From Paenirhizobium selenitireducens ATCC BAA-1503 (GTDB taxonomy: Bacteria; Pseudomonadota; Alphaproteobacteria; Rhizobiales; Rhizobiaceae): a DNA stretch of 64,000 bases. Position 1 is the stretch's first letter. Every line of letters begins with the position of its first letter. Location: the NCBI RefSeq assembly GCF_000518785.1, contig NZ_JAEG01000012.1, positions 1 through 64,000 on the forward strand, read 5' to 3'. The notes beneath the pieces were generated by a model. It was not told the origin of the DNA. It saw only the letters and a program-made list of their open reading frames with translations, and searched no databases. Both the position numbers and the translations under genes were made by a program. This document shows, piece by piece, positions 25,911 to 34,754 of this stretch.

Positions 25911-27809
25911 ATGCTGGACTTCCTGGAACTGGAAGAGACCGTCGGGCGGGCCTGGCACAATATCGCCGGGAATACGCGCACATGGCCGCGTTATCCCGAG
26001 GCGGCGGTCCTGCTCGAAGAGGTCCAGCCGGTTCTGTCCGTCTGCTTTCGCGGCTTTGGTGGCGAGCGGGCCGTGCAACTTGCCCCGGCGCGGGGGCGAA
26101 CCTCCGGTCACCGGCTGAAATTCCGCCAGCGGCTGGGTCTCGGCGAGGAGAAGCTGGTTCAGCCCGGGCGCGACCACGCGACCGTCATGCTGCCTGCAGT
26201 CCTCGATCTCCTTCCGACGGTCGCACTCAACCGTGATCTCTATGTCTGGCTGGCAGCCGCGATGGCGGTCATGCCGCTCGATCCGGTCTGTGAAAGTGAT
26301 CCGCTCGTCCGCGACCTGGTCCTGCTCGAGAGGGCCGCGCAGACGGCGCAGGCCGTTGTCAACCAGTTTCCCGGCCTCAGAGCCCGCTACCGTGCGCTCT
26401 GCGCCGCAGTGCTCGTAGAGCGCCAGCGCGGCAAGCTGCCGCGCGTCGAGCGTCTTGTCGAGGACCGTGTCATCAATCTTCTGCGCGCCGGGGCTGACCT
26501 TGCCCCGCTTGCCTATCCCGTGCCGCTGCCGGTCAAGGCGCCGCCCGGCTATCTGCCGATGATGCCTGTGCCCTTGTGGCCCGATGCGCTGCTGCGCGAA
26601 GAGAGTGCACCGCGCACGGAAGAGGACCGGCCTGCCGCAGGCGGGGACCGTCAGGGCGCCACGACCGGGCGCCAGATCGCGACGCGCGAAAAGAGCGACG
26701 GCCGCGAAAAAGACCGCAGCCCGTTCATTCTCAACCGTTTCGAAAAGATCCTCGCGATGGCGGAAATGGTCAATGTCGACCGCCCCGGCGACGACAGCGA
26801 CGATCACGATGCGGCCGCGGCCGAGGAACTGGACGACATGACGCTCGGCGAGCGCAAGGGCCGCCCGTCGGCGCGGTTTCGTTTCGATCTCGATCTGCCG
26901 CCCGAGGCGCTCGACCGTACGCCGCTGACGGCGGAGTTGAGTTATCCGGAGTGGGACTATCGCCGCAACGCCTATCTCAAGGACTATTGCCGCGTGCTGG
27001 CGGGGCCGGCGCCCGAGGAAGTGCAGGGACCGGAAGCCAGCGCCGCGATGAAGAGCCTGATCCGCCGTGTGCGCCGGCAGTTCGAAGTGCTTCGACCGAA
27101 GCACGAGATGCTGAGAGCCCAACTCGACGGCGCCGATCTCGACCTCGATGCCGTGGTGCGCAGCCGGACCGACCTGAAGGCCGGCGGCGAGGGCAGCGAC
27201 CGCATCCACCTGATGAGCCGGCCGCAGGCGCATGACCTTGCCGTCACCCTGCTCGTCGACGTGTCGCTCTCCACCGATGCCTGGTTCGACGACCTGCGCG
27301 TGCTGGATGTCGAGAAGGAGGCGCTTCTGGTGCTGGCCAACGGGCTTGCCGCCTGCGGTGACAACCACTCGATCCTGACGTTCACCTCGCGGCGCCGCTC
27401 CTGGGTGCGCATCGAGACGGTCAAGGATTTCGGCGAGAAGATGGGGCCGGTGGTGGAGAACCGGATCGCGGCGCTTAGACCCGGCTACTACACCCGTATC
27501 GGCGCGGCGATCCGCCATGCCACGGCCAAGCTGGTCGAGCAGCCGAACCGGCGTCAGCTGCTGCTGGTGCTGACCGACGGCAAGCCGAACGACGTCGATC
27601 ACTACGAGGGGCGCTTTGCCCTGGAGGACAGCCGCCGCGCGGTCATCGAGGCGCGGCGCAAGGGCGTGCGGGTATTCGGTGTGACGGTCGACCGCGACGC
27701 CAAATCCTATGTGCCGGCGATCTTCGGCCAGCACGGCTATGCCGTGGTGTCGAACATCGCCCGGCTGCCGGCGGCCCTGCCGGCCATCTATCGCGGTCTT
27801 GCCAGTTGA
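25911..27809 (+). CDS. norD: NorD, VWA-domain partner of NorQ
   Basis: The 632-residue protein has a C-terminal von Willebrand A domain with a MIDAS motif, LLVDVSLST (near residue 447), then LLVLTDGKPNDVDHYEGR. A charged, acidic linker occupies about residues 225-320. It is needed with NorQ for NorCB maturation. Length is typical. A bidirectional hairpin terminator follows. Confidence 0.95.
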   Translation: MLDFLELEETVGRAWHNIAGNTRTWPRYPEAAVLLEEVQPVLSVCFRGFGGERAVQLAPARGRTSGHRLKFRQRLGLGEEKLVQPGRDHATVMLPAVLDLLPTVALNRDLYVWLAAAMAVMPLDPVCESDPLVRDLVLLERAAQTAQAVVNQFPGLRARYRALCAAVLVERQRGKLPRVERLVEDRVINLLRAGADLAPLAYPVPLPVKAPPGYLPMMPVPLWPDALLREESAPRTEEDRPAAGGDRQGATTGRQIATREKSDGREKDRSPFILNRFEKILAMAEMVNVDRPGDDSDDHDAAAAEELDDMTLGERKGRPSARFRFDLDLPPEALDRTPLTAELSYPEWDYRRNAYLKDYCRVLAGPAPEEVQGPEASAAMKSLIRRVRRQFEVLRPKHEMLRAQLDGADLDLDAVVRSRTDLKAGGEGSDRIHLMSRPQAHDLAVTLLVDVSLSTDAWFDDLRVLDVEKEALLVLANGLAACGDNHSILTFTSRRRSWVRIETVKDFGEKMGPVVENRIAALRPGYYTRIGAAIRHATAKLVEQPNRRQLLLVLTDGKPNDVDHYEGRFALEDSRRAVIEARRKGVRVFGVTVDRDAKSYVPAIFGQHGYAVVSNIARLPAALPAIYRGLAS

Positions 27810-27833
27810 GGCGGAGGCAAGGCCGCGCAAAGG

Positions 27834-27867
27834 AAAGGCCCGGCGCTAGGGGTGGCGCCGGGCCTTT
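27834..27867. terminator. Bidirectional terminator between norD and hemN
   Basis: AAAGGCCCGGCGC (27834-27846), eight-base loop, GCGCCGGGCCTTT (27855-27867): a 13-bp perfect stem with A/T tails on both sides, between convergent genes. Confidence 0.88.
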
Positions 27868-27891
27868 CTCTGTCTGCTCTGCTCTTTTGGC

Positions 27892-29244
27892 TTATGCGGC
27901 CTTGGAATGGGTGCGGGCCGACTGGTCGAGATAGGCGTCGAAGCTCGCCGCGACGGCGCGGATGACGAAGCGGCAGTCGCGCCGCACCGTGACCACGCCG
28001 TCCTTCATCTCCGTGATCCCGTCTTCCATAAGGCGCTGGAACATGGCGTTGCCGGACAGAAGCTGGTCAAGATCGAAGCCGTGCGCCTCGCAGAGCGATG
28101 CGAGATCGACGCGGAAATCGCACATCAACCGTTCGATCACCGCTGCCCGCAGCCGGTCCTCCGCCGTCAGCCGATAGCCCTTGACAGTGGCGAGCTTGCC
28201 GGACGCGATGCGCTGCGCATACTGCCCGATCGCCACGTCGTTCTGGATATAGCCGTCCACGGTCCGGCCGATCGCCGAGGCGCCGAGGCCGACCAGCGTC
28301 TTGCAGGCATCCGTCGTATAGCCCTGGAAATTGCGGTGCAGCCGGCCGGTCTCGGCCGCCAGCGAAAGATCGTCCTCCGGCAAGGCGAAATGGTCGAGGC
28401 CGATGCGGCGATAGCCGGCGGCGGACAGGGTTTCGGCGATTGCTTCCGCCTGGGCGTGGCGCTCGGCGGCATCCGGCAGCGCCCTTTCGTCGATCAGGCG
28501 CTGGTGCTTCTTGAACGAGGGGATATGGGCATAGCCGAACACGGCGAAACGGTCCGGCCGCATGGCGATCGCGGTCCTGGCCGTCTCGATGCAGGAGGCG
28601 ACGGTCTGGTGCGGCAGGCCGTAGATCAGGTCGAAGTTGACGCTGTCGATGCCGGCTTCGCGCAGGCCCTGCGTCGCATCGGCCGTCTGTTCGGCGGTCT
28701 GGATGCGGTTGATGGCCTTCTGCACGACAGGATCGAAGCTCTGTACGCCGAGGCTGGCGCGGGTCACGCCCGACTGGCCGAGCGCGCCGATCATCGACCG
28801 GGTGAGGGTCCGCGGGTCGATCTCGACGGCTGTTCCGGCGTTCGGCGTGACGTTGAATTCCCGGTGCAGGAAGGCGGAGAGATCGAGAAATTCCTCCGGC
28901 GTCATGATGGTCGGGGTGCCGCCGCCGAAGTGGATCTGGCCGACCTTGAGCGGCTTGCCGGCCGCCTTTGCCACGAGCCGGATCTCGCGTTTCAGCACGT
29001 CGAGATAGTCGAGGATCGGCTGGTCCTTCTGGGTGATCGACGTGTGGCAGCCGCAGTACCAGCACATGGAGCGGCAGAAGGGGATGTGCAGGTAGAGCGA
29101 AATCGCTTCGCTTGCCGGAATGGCGGCCAGCCAGTCGCCGTAGGTGCCTGCCCCGATGCCGGGGGCAAAACGCGGCGCGGTGGGATAGCTGGTGTAACGG
29201 GGCAGACGGGCCTCTCCGTATTTTTCGATCAGTTCGCGGGACAT
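27892..29244 (-). CDS. hemN: Oxygen-independent coproporphyrinogen III oxidase HemN
   Basis: The 450-residue radical-SAM enzyme makes protoporphyrinogen IX without oxygen, supplying heme under denitrifying conditions. The SAM cluster motif is C57-RSM-C61-WY-C64 followed by GCHTS; LRYTSYPTA-type N-terminus (RLPRYTSYPTAPRF) is the HemN signature. Start at MSRELIEKYGEA (29244); an upstream in-frame start at 29313 would run into the regulatory box. Confidence 0.94.
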   Translation of the reverse strand: MSRELIEKYGEARLPRYTSYPTAPRFAPGIGAGTYGDWLAAIPASEAISLYLHIPFCRSMCWYCGCHTSITQKDQPILDYLDVLKREIRLVAKAAGKPLKVGQIHFGGGTPTIMTPEEFLDLSAFLHREFNVTPNAGTAVEIDPRTLTRSMIGALGQSGVTRASLGVQSFDPVVQKAINRIQTAEQTADATQGLREAGIDSVNFDLIYGLPHQTVASCIETARTAIAMRPDRFAVFGYAHIPSFKKHQRLIDERALPDAAERHAQAEAIAETLSAAGYRRIGLDHFALPEDDLSLAAETGRLHRNFQGYTTDACKTLVGLGASAIGRTVDGYIQNDVAIGQYAQRIASGKLATVKGYRLTAEDRLRAAVIERLMCDFRVDLASLCEAHGFDLDQLLSGNAMFQRLMEDGITEMKDGVVTVRRDCRFVIRAVAASFDAYLDQSARTHSKAA

Positions 29245-29299
29245 GGGGCTACTCCGGTTCAACGTGTCCCTGAAGTAGATCGGTTCGCGTTCTTGCTCT

Positions 29300-29313
29300 T
29301 TGCCAAATCCCAA
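29300..29313 (-). promoter_or_regulatory. NnrR/FixK-type box upstream of hemN
   Basis: TTGCCAAATCCCAA as written on the plus strand (TTG-N8-CAA), 56 bp upstream of the hemN start. Confidence 0.65.
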
Positions 29314-29351
29314 GGATCGCGGCGAAAGCGGATTCGCCTTTGCGGATTTGT

Positions 29352-29365
29352 TTGCGCGGCGACAA
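29352..29365 (+). promoter_or_regulatory. NnrR/FixK-type box of the DUF2249 operon
   Basis: TTGCGCGGCGACAA (TTG-N8-CAA), 95 bp upstream of the first DUF2249 gene and 40 bp from the hemN box, in the divergent region. Confidence 0.5.
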
Positions 29366-29459
29366 GGTCGCTCCCCCGACTTGGGTCTAAATCCAAAGCG
29401 CTGGCCGGGCCCGGGCCGCGACGGTGATTGGCGGGCCGTTCAACAAGCAGGACCGATAA

Positions 29460-29741
29460 ATGACTGATATTGCAGAGACCAAGCCCTCGATCGACGTGCG
29501 CCTCGTGCCGCCATCGGAACGCCATCCCCGCATCTTCGGGATGCTGAACGCGCTTCTGCCGGGTGGCTCGATGCATATCATCAGCGATCACGATCCGCGG
29601 CCTTTGCACTATCATCTGGAAACGCATTTTTCCGGCCTGTTCGGCTGGGAATATCTGGAACAGGGCCCCGATCTGTGGCGGGTCGAGATCGCGCGGCTGG
29701 AAAGCGCCGGTTGCGACTGCTGCTGCGGCGGAGCGCATTGA
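29460..29741 (+). CDS. Single-domain DUF2249 protein with Cys-rich tail
   Basis: The 93-residue protein is one DUF2249 domain: an N-terminal IDVRLVPPSERHPRIF block, the SDHDPRPLHYHLE motif near residue 42, and a WRVEIAR strand. It ends in an unusual cysteine cluster, CDCCCGGAH, which could bind a metal or persulfide. DUF2249 proteins are common beside NO and denitrification genes, but their chemistry is unknown. Shine-Dalgarno agga lies eight bases before the ATG. First gene of a four-gene operon. Confidence 0.75.
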   Translation: MTDIAETKPSIDVRLVPPSERHPRIFGMLNALLPGGSMHIISDHDPRPLHYHLETHFSGLFGWEYLEQGPDLWRVEIARLESAGCDCCCGGAH

Positions 29742-29780
29742 GCGGATCGCCGGAAACGATTCCGCAGTGAGGTGACCGAC

Positions 29781-31139
29781 ATGCCAGGTGCGAGCCTCTC
29801 CCGCTGGACGATGAGCTATTTCGCCGCCGCCTGCCTCTTCCTGCTTATGGCCGAGGTCCTGTTGGTGGCGGGTTACGGCTATCCCGGCGCGGCAATCGAG
29901 GCGCCGCCGACGCTGGCTGTCGTTCACCTGATCACCGCGGGCTGGTTCGGCCTGCTGATGTCCGGCGCACTCCTGCAGTTCGTGCCGGTGCTGGTGGCGA
30001 AACCGCTGAAGGGCGGTGGCGTCGCCCTGCCGGCGCTCATCGCGATCGTCGCCGGCGAAACCGGCCTCGTGCTCGGCTTCGTGGCAATGGGCGGGGGTGC
30101 GGATTTCGCCGCGCCGCTGCTTTCGTTCGGCGCTCTATTCCTTTCGCTCGGCTACCTCACCGTCGCCGGGATTGTCGGCGTTACGCTTGCCGGCGCATGG
30201 CCGTTGCCCTTGCCTGCCCGTTTCGTCGCCCTGGGGTTGATCGCGCTCGTTGCGACGCTCGCACTGGGAGCAACCTTCGCGCTCGTCCTTTCCGGATATC
30301 TGCCGTCGGCGTGGGCCGGCTTCTTGCCGGCGGGGCTGCCGCTGCATGCGGCGCTTGGACTTGGCGGTTGGCTGACGGTGTCGGCGGTGGGCGTCAGCTA
30401 CAAGCTGCTGCCGATGTTCCTGCTTGCTCCCGACGGCGCATCCGCTGGAGCCGGCAAGGTGTGGCTGACCGGCGCGGCGGCCATCGCCCTCCTGCTCGCT
30501 GCCGTGCTGCTGTCCGTGACGGATCTGGCGGGAAGTGCAATCGCCCTGACGCTGGCCCTGCTGTTCTCGCTTGCCGGTCTGGGATTCTACATGGTCGATC
30601 TCCTCACCATCTATCGCGCGCGGCGACGGCCGAAGCTGGAACTCAACAGTCTCGCCAGCATCGCTTCCTTTGCCGCACTCTTCGTCGGGGCAGCCTGGCT
30701 CGCGGTGGCTGCGGCGACCGGGCGTCTGGCAAGCGACATCTCGGCGATCGTGTACCTGCTCGGCTTCGGATGGCTCACCGGCCTCGGCCTCGCCAAGCTC
30801 TACAAGATCGTTCCTTTCCTCACCTGGCTCGAATGCTATGGTCCGGTGCTTGGCCGTGTGCCGACGCCGCGGGTGCAGGATCTCGTCAGGGAGCCTCGCG
30901 CCCGGGCGTGGTTTCTGCTGTTTCACGCCGGCGTGCTGATCGCGGCCCTTGCGCTGGCGCTGGACCTTGATCTGGTCTTTCGGACGGCGGCCGGGCTACA
31001 GCTCGGGGCGAGCCTTGCGCTCGTCGCCGAATTCCTGCGCACGCGCCGCCTGATGGAAATAGCGCCCGACAGGCGCTTGCCTGGCGGAGCCATCCGTCCC
31101 AATTTCTTCCTGCCGTCCCTTCAGCCTACGAGGTCATGA
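29781..31139 (+). CDS. Polytopic membrane protein, heme-copper-oxidase-like, unknown
   Basis: The 452-residue protein has about 12 hydrophobic segments. Conserved-looking histidines lie in VVHLITAGWFGLLMSG (near residue 48) and LPLHAALGLGGWLTVSAVGVSYKLLPMF (near 190), a pattern reminiscent of heme-copper oxidase subunit I/NnrS-type membrane proteins, but the full set of heme and copper ligands is not evident. Start placed at 29781 (MPGASLSRW) with tgaggtg at good spacing; a GTG at 29772 would add three residues. The stop overlaps the next gene. Confidence 0.6.
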   Translation: MPGASLSRWTMSYFAAACLFLLMAEVLLVAGYGYPGAAIEAPPTLAVVHLITAGWFGLLMSGALLQFVPVLVAKPLKGGGVALPALIAIVAGETGLVLGFVAMGGGADFAAPLLSFGALFLSLGYLTVAGIVGVTLAGAWPLPLPARFVALGLIALVATLALGATFALVLSGYLPSAWAGFLPAGLPLHAALGLGGWLTVSAVGVSYKLLPMFLLAPDGASAGAGKVWLTGAAAIALLLAAVLLSVTDLAGSAIALTLALLFSLAGLGFYMVDLLTIYRARRRPKLELNSLASIASFAALFVGAAWLAVAAATGRLASDISAIVYLLGFGWLTGLGLAKLYKIVPFLTWLECYGPVLGRVPTPRVQDLVREPRARAWFLLFHAGVLIAALALALDLDLVFRTAAGLQLGASLALVAEFLRTRRLMEIAPDRRLPGGAIRPNFFLPSLQPTRS

Positions 31140-31660
31140 TGACAAACCCTTACAAAGAACTCGACGTCCGGCCGATCCTGCGCAATGGCGGAGAACCCTT
31201 CCAGGCGATCATGGAAGCCGTGCAATCGCTCAAGCCCGGGGAGGGCCTCCGCCTCATCGCCACCTTCAAGCCCGAGCCGCTGTTTCGCGTCATGGGCAAG
31301 CGCGGCTTCTCGCACGAGGCCTCCGAAATCGGCGGTGGCGAATGGCAGGTGCTGTTCACGCCCGAAGCGGGCGGGCCGGCCGATGTCGCGGCGTCCGACG
31401 ATGCGGTGTCGGCAGCACTATGGGCCGAACCGGTATTCCACCTCGACCTCACCGAACTCGATCCGCCGGAACCGATGGCGCGAATCCTCTCCAAGACCGA
31501 ACTCATGGACCCGGGCGAAGTGTTGTTCGCCCTCCTGTCGCGCGAGCCGGTGTTCCTGATGCCGGAACTCGAAAAACGCGGCCACCAGTGGGTGGGCAAT
31601 TACGACGAGAGTGGAACGGCCTATCGCATGCTGATCCGCATCGGCGACGCGCAGGAGTGA
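31139..31660 (+). CDS. Two-domain DUF2249 protein
   Basis: The 173-residue protein holds two DUF2249 units: the first about residues 3-75 (ELDVRPILRNGGEPFQAIMEAV, LRLIATFKPEPLFRVM) and the second about 98-170 (HLDLTELDPPEPMARIL, FALLSREPVFLMPELEKRGH). It is translationally coupled to the membrane protein (ATGATGA); the preceding ATG (31136) is equally possible. It lacks the cysteine tail of the first DUF2249 gene. Function unknown. Confidence 0.75.
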   Translation: MTNPYKELDVRPILRNGGEPFQAIMEAVQSLKPGEGLRLIATFKPEPLFRVMGKRGFSHEASEIGGGEWQVLFTPEAGGPADVAASDDAVSAALWAEPVFHLDLTELDPPEPMARILSKTELMDPGEVLFALLSREPVFLMPELEKRGHQWVGNYDESGTAYRMLIRIGDAQE

Positions 31661-31664
31661 GATG

Positions 31665-31985
31665 ATGGACATCGACAGCGCATCGGGGCTTGCCGCCGAC
31701 ATCGTCGCGGCGCTCACAACGATCACGGATCCGGAAATCGGCGGCAGTATCGTCGATCTCGGCCTGATCTACGAGGTGAGCGTCGATGCGGATGGCGCTG
31801 CAAGCATCGTGATGACGACCACGTCGCGGGGCTGCCCCGCCGCCGGCTTCCTGCAGCAGGCGGTGCAGGCGGCCGTCGAGGCCGTCAAAGGGGTGACGGC
31901 GGCCGTCGTGGACCTCACCTACGAACCGCGCTGGACGCCGGACCTGATCCGTTCCGGCGTCTTTCCAGTTGCCGCCCGGCGCTGA
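31665..31985 (+). CDS. MIP18/DUF59-family Fe-S assembly-type protein
   Basis: The 106-residue protein has the DUF59 signature: TTITDPEIGGSIVDLGLIYEV near residue 20 and the conserved cysteine in TTTSRGCPAAGFL near 55. The family includes SufT and PaaD, which help Fe-S maturation. As last gene of the DUF2249/membrane-protein operon it suggests that operon builds or repairs a metal centre. An ATG one codon earlier (31662) is also possible. Confidence 0.8.
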   Translation: MDIDSASGLAADIVAALTTITDPEIGGSIVDLGLIYEVSVDADGAASIVMTTTSRGCPAAGFLQQAVQAAVEAVKGVTAAVVDLTYEPRWTPDLIRSGVFPVAARR

Positions 31986-32011
31986 TTCCGCTTCGATCTG
32001 CGGTCCTCTGC

Positions 32012-32045
32012 AAAGAGCCCGGCGCCAGTAAGCGTCGGGCTCTTT
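32012..32045. terminator. Bidirectional terminator, DUF59 gene and nnrS
   Basis: AAAGAGCCCGGCGC (32012-32025), six-base loop, GCGTCGGGCTCTTT (32032-32045): a 14-bp stem with one G-T pair, between convergent genes. Confidence 0.87.
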
Positions 32046-32054
32046 GGCTATCGA

Positions 32055-33266
32055 TCAGCCGATCGCCACACGCCGGACGCGGGCCAGCATCGGTCCATAT
32101 TCGAAGACGAACAGTGCAAAGGCGGCAATCCAGAAGAAGCCGGCCGCCGAATAGAGTTCCATCATGTAGTTCGGCAGCAGGTCGGCGGCGGGGCGTAGCA
32201 AGGCAGCCAGCAGGATAGCCGCGTAGGACAGTGTGGTGATGCGGGAGGCGGCCAGCACGCGGCCTGTGTGGCCTCGGGTGGCGCGGGTCATGACGGCCAG
32301 CATCATCGCGGCGATGGCACCGACGGTCATGACGTGCAGCACCGAATTGGTGGCGAGGTAACCCTCCGTGCCGAGGGCAATGGCGAGGAAACCGAGGGGC
32401 ACGAAGCCGTAGGCGAGGTGCAGGATGAAGAGGAGCTTCTCGGCGAAGACGGCATGGCCGCGCCAGCGCGCGAGACGGGCGACGTGAAGGCTGAAGGCGA
32501 CGAGGGCCAGCAACCCGGTCAGGCGGCGTTCGGGAAGGAGTGTCCAGCCTCCGAGCGCCACGGCCCCTGCGACGATCGCCACTGTGTCGAAGCGGTTGAA
32601 CGCAATGGGAAAGCGTGTCGCGCCATGCTGGTTCAGCCAGTTGCGGGAAAAGCTCGGGATGATCCGGCCGCCGATGATCATGATCAGGACGACATAGGCC
32701 GACACCGCCAGTCTTTGCATGAGGCCGCCGTGCTCACCGCTCAATGTCGTGACATGGAAGCCGATATTGGCGGCGGACAGGAAAGTGAGCACCACCAGAA
32801 CCTTCAGGTCCTTCCACTTGCGCCCCGCGACGATCTCGCGCGCGCAGATGAAGAGCAGGGCGGGCAGGAACAGGCTGTCGACCGCGGCAGCGATCTCGAC
32901 GCCGATCAGGTCCGGTTGCAGAAGTACGAGCCGCCCGGCGAGCCACAAGCCGAACAGCATCATCAGCGGGCGGCCGGACACCGGCAGCCGGCCCGTCCAG
33001 TTGGGCACAGCGGTCAAGAGGAAGCCGGCCACGACCGCCGGTGCGAAGCCGAACAGCATTTCATGGGCGTGCCAGTGATGGCTGCCATACGATCCGCCGA
33101 TCTCCAGGCCGCTCGTCAGCGCCAGGATCCACAACATCATGGCGGCGATCGCCATCAGGCCGGCGCCCAGAAAGAAGGGCCTGAAGCCGTAGGAGAACAA
33201 GACCGGTCCCGTCTTCGACAGTCCTCGGGGGATGCCGCCGCTGCGGACTGTGTGCTGGCTGCTCAT
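32055..33266 (-). CDS. nnrS: NnrS-family heme-copper membrane protein
   Basis: The 403-residue protein has about 12 membrane segments and NnrS-type motifs: [14 protein letters not shown] near residue 22, [30 protein letters not shown] near 65, and [28 protein letters not shown] near 310. NnrS contains heme and copper and protects against nitrosative stress in other bacteria. Start at MSSQHTVRS (33266), preceded by an aggag-type site; an upstream in-frame ATG (33290) would overlap the box at 33284. Confidence 0.93.
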   Translation of the reverse strand: MSSQHTVRSGGIPRGLSKTGPVLFSYGFRPFFLGAGLMAIAAMMLWILALTSGLEIGGSYGSHHWHAHEMLFGFAPAVVAGFLLTAVPNWTGRLPVSGRPLMMLFGLWLAGRLVLLQPDLIGVEIAAAVDSLFLPALLFICAREIVAGRKWKDLKVLVVLTFLSAANIGFHVTTLSGEHGGLMQRLAVSAYVVLIMIIGGRIIPSFSRNWLNQHGATRFPIAFNRFDTVAIVAGAVALGGWTLLPERRLTGLLALVAFSLHVARLARWRGHAVFAEKLLFILHLAYGFVPLGFLAIALGTEGYLATNSVLHVMTVGAIAAMMLAVMTRATRGHTGRVLAASRITTLSYAAILLAALLRPAADLLPNYMMELYSAAGFFWIAAFALFVFEYGPMLARVRRVAIG

Positions 33267-33283
33267 CGCGAAACTCCGTGGTT

Positions 33284-33297
33284 TTGACAAATCGCAA
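33284..33297. promoter_or_regulatory. NnrR/FixK-type box between nnrS and nirK
   Basis: TTGACAAATCGCAA (TTG-N8-CAA), only 18 bp from the nnrS start and 229 bp from nirK. Position fits activation of a rightward transcript better than of nnrS. Confidence 0.55.
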
Positions 33298-33431
33298 TCA
33301 CCAGTACGGGCGCGCAGACTTCCGCTCTTTGATCAGACGCAAGCAAAACCTTGGTTTCTCAATGGATTCAGAAGCTTCAAACACGCCTTCCTCTGCCAAA
33401 ATGACGCAGGTGGCCCCGCACCTGCGGGAGT

Positions 33432-33445
33432 TTGTGCTGGCACAA
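33432..33445 (+). promoter_or_regulatory. NnrR/FixK-type box of nirK
   Basis: TTGTGCTGGCACAA, almost a perfect palindrome, 81 bp upstream of nirK; class II spacing would put the start point near 33480. Confidence 0.75.
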
Positions 33446-33525
33446 ATTGCGGTTTCCGGTCCGGGCGTAAAACCATCCTCGACCGGACGACATTCGCTCC
33501 GCTCTACTCTAAAGGAGATAATCCG

Positions 33526-34668
33526 ATGACCGAGAAGTTTCAGGTAACTCGCCGCACGATCCTGGCCGGTGCGGCCTTCGCCGGCGCACTGGCGCCGATC
33601 ATCAGCACGTCCGAAGCCCGCGCCGAAGGCGGTGAGATCAAGACCAACGCCAAGGCAACCGCGGCCCAGATCGCCGCCCTGCCGCGCCAGAAGATCGAAC
33701 TGGTGAAGCCGCCCTTCGTCCATGCCCATAGCCAGAAGGCCGAGGGCGGACCGAAGGTCGTCGAGTTCACCATGACGATCGAGGAAAAGAAGATCATCGT
33801 CGACGACCAGGGGACCGAGGTTCACGCCATGACCTTCAACGGTTCGGTTCCCGGCCCGCTGATGGTCGTCCATCAGGACGACTATGTCGAGCTGACGCTG
33901 ATCAATCCCGAGACCAATACGCTGCAGCACAATATCGACTTTCATTCGGCCACCGGTGCCCTTGGCGGCGGCGCGCTGACGGTAGTCAATCCGGGAGAGA
34001 AAACGATACTGCGCTTCAAGGCCACCAAGGCCGGCGTCTTCGTCTACCACTGCGCACCTCCCGGCATGGTTCCGTGGCACGTCACTTCGGGCATGAACGG
34101 TGCCATCATGGTGCTGCCGCGCGACGGCCTGAAGGACGGCAAGGGCAATGAGCTGGTCTATGACAAGGTCTACTATGTCGGCGAGCAGGACTTCTACGTT
34201 CCGAAGGACGAAAAGGGCAACTTCAAGAAGTATGAAACGGCCGGCGATGCCTATCAGGATGTGCTGCAGGTCATGCGCAGCCTCACTCCGAGCCACATCG
34301 TCTTCAACGGCGCTGTCGGCGCGTTGACCGGTGAGAATGCCTTGAAGGCCGAAGTCGGCGACCGTGTGCTGGTCATCCATTCGCAGGCCAACCGCGACAC
34401 CCGTCCGCATCTGATCGGCGGTCACGGCGACTATGTCTGGGCGACCGGCAAGTTCCACAATCCTCCGGAAACCGACCAGGAAACCTGGTTCATCCCCGGC
34501 GGTGCGGCAGGGGCCGCCTACTACACCTTCCAGCAGCCGGGCATCTACGCCTATGTCAACCACAACCTGATCGAGGCCTTCGAACTCGGCGCCGCCGGAC
34601 ACTTCACCGTCACCGGCGAGTGGAACGACGACCTGATGACCTCGGTGCTGGCACCGTCGGCCAGCTGA
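33526..34668 (+). CDS. nirK: NirK copper nitrite reductase
   Basis: The 380-residue enzyme reduces nitrite to NO in the periplasm. A Tat-type signal ([11 protein letters not shown], residues 8-18) ends near ARA-EG (33/34). Type 1 copper ligands are H135, C176, H185 and M190 ([18 protein letters not shown]); type 2 ligands are H140, H175 and a C-terminal His in [10 protein letters not shown], with the catalytic PSHIVFNG block. The start is fixed by aaaggaga at the proper distance. It is followed by a hairpin and nirV. Confidence 0.97.
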   Translation: MTEKFQVTRRTILAGAAFAGALAPIISTSEARAEGGEIKTNAKATAAQIAALPRQKIELVKPPFVHAHSQKAEGGPKVVEFTMTIEEKKIIVDDQGTEVHAMTFNGSVPGPLMVVHQDDYVELTLINPETNTLQHNIDFHSATGALGGGALTVVNPGEKTILRFKATKAGVFVYHCAPPGMVPWHVTSGMNGAIMVLPRDGLKDGKGNELVYDKVYYVGEQDFYVPKDEKGNFKKYETAGDAYQDVLQVMRSLTPSHIVFNGAVGALTGENALKAEVGDRVLVIHSQANRDTRPHLIGGHGDYVWATGKFHNPPETDQETWFIPGGAAGAAYYTFQQPGIYAYVNHNLIEAFELGAAGHFTVTGEWNDDLMTSVLAPSAS

Positions 34669-34680
34669 TCACCCCCCAAT

Positions 34681-34709
34681 GCCCATGCCCGCGATGTGCG
34701 GGCATGGGC
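34681..34709 (+). terminator. Hairpin between nirK and nirV
   Basis: GCCCATGCCCGC, five-base loop, GCGGGCATGGGC: 12-bp perfect stem, 12 bp after the nirK stop. The tract after it is T/C-mixed (tccctcttcattt), so partial read-through into nirV is likely. Confidence 0.7.
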
Positions 34710-34754
34710 TCCCTCTTCATTTGCCCGCCAATCGACTGCCTCCGGGAGGTCGCC

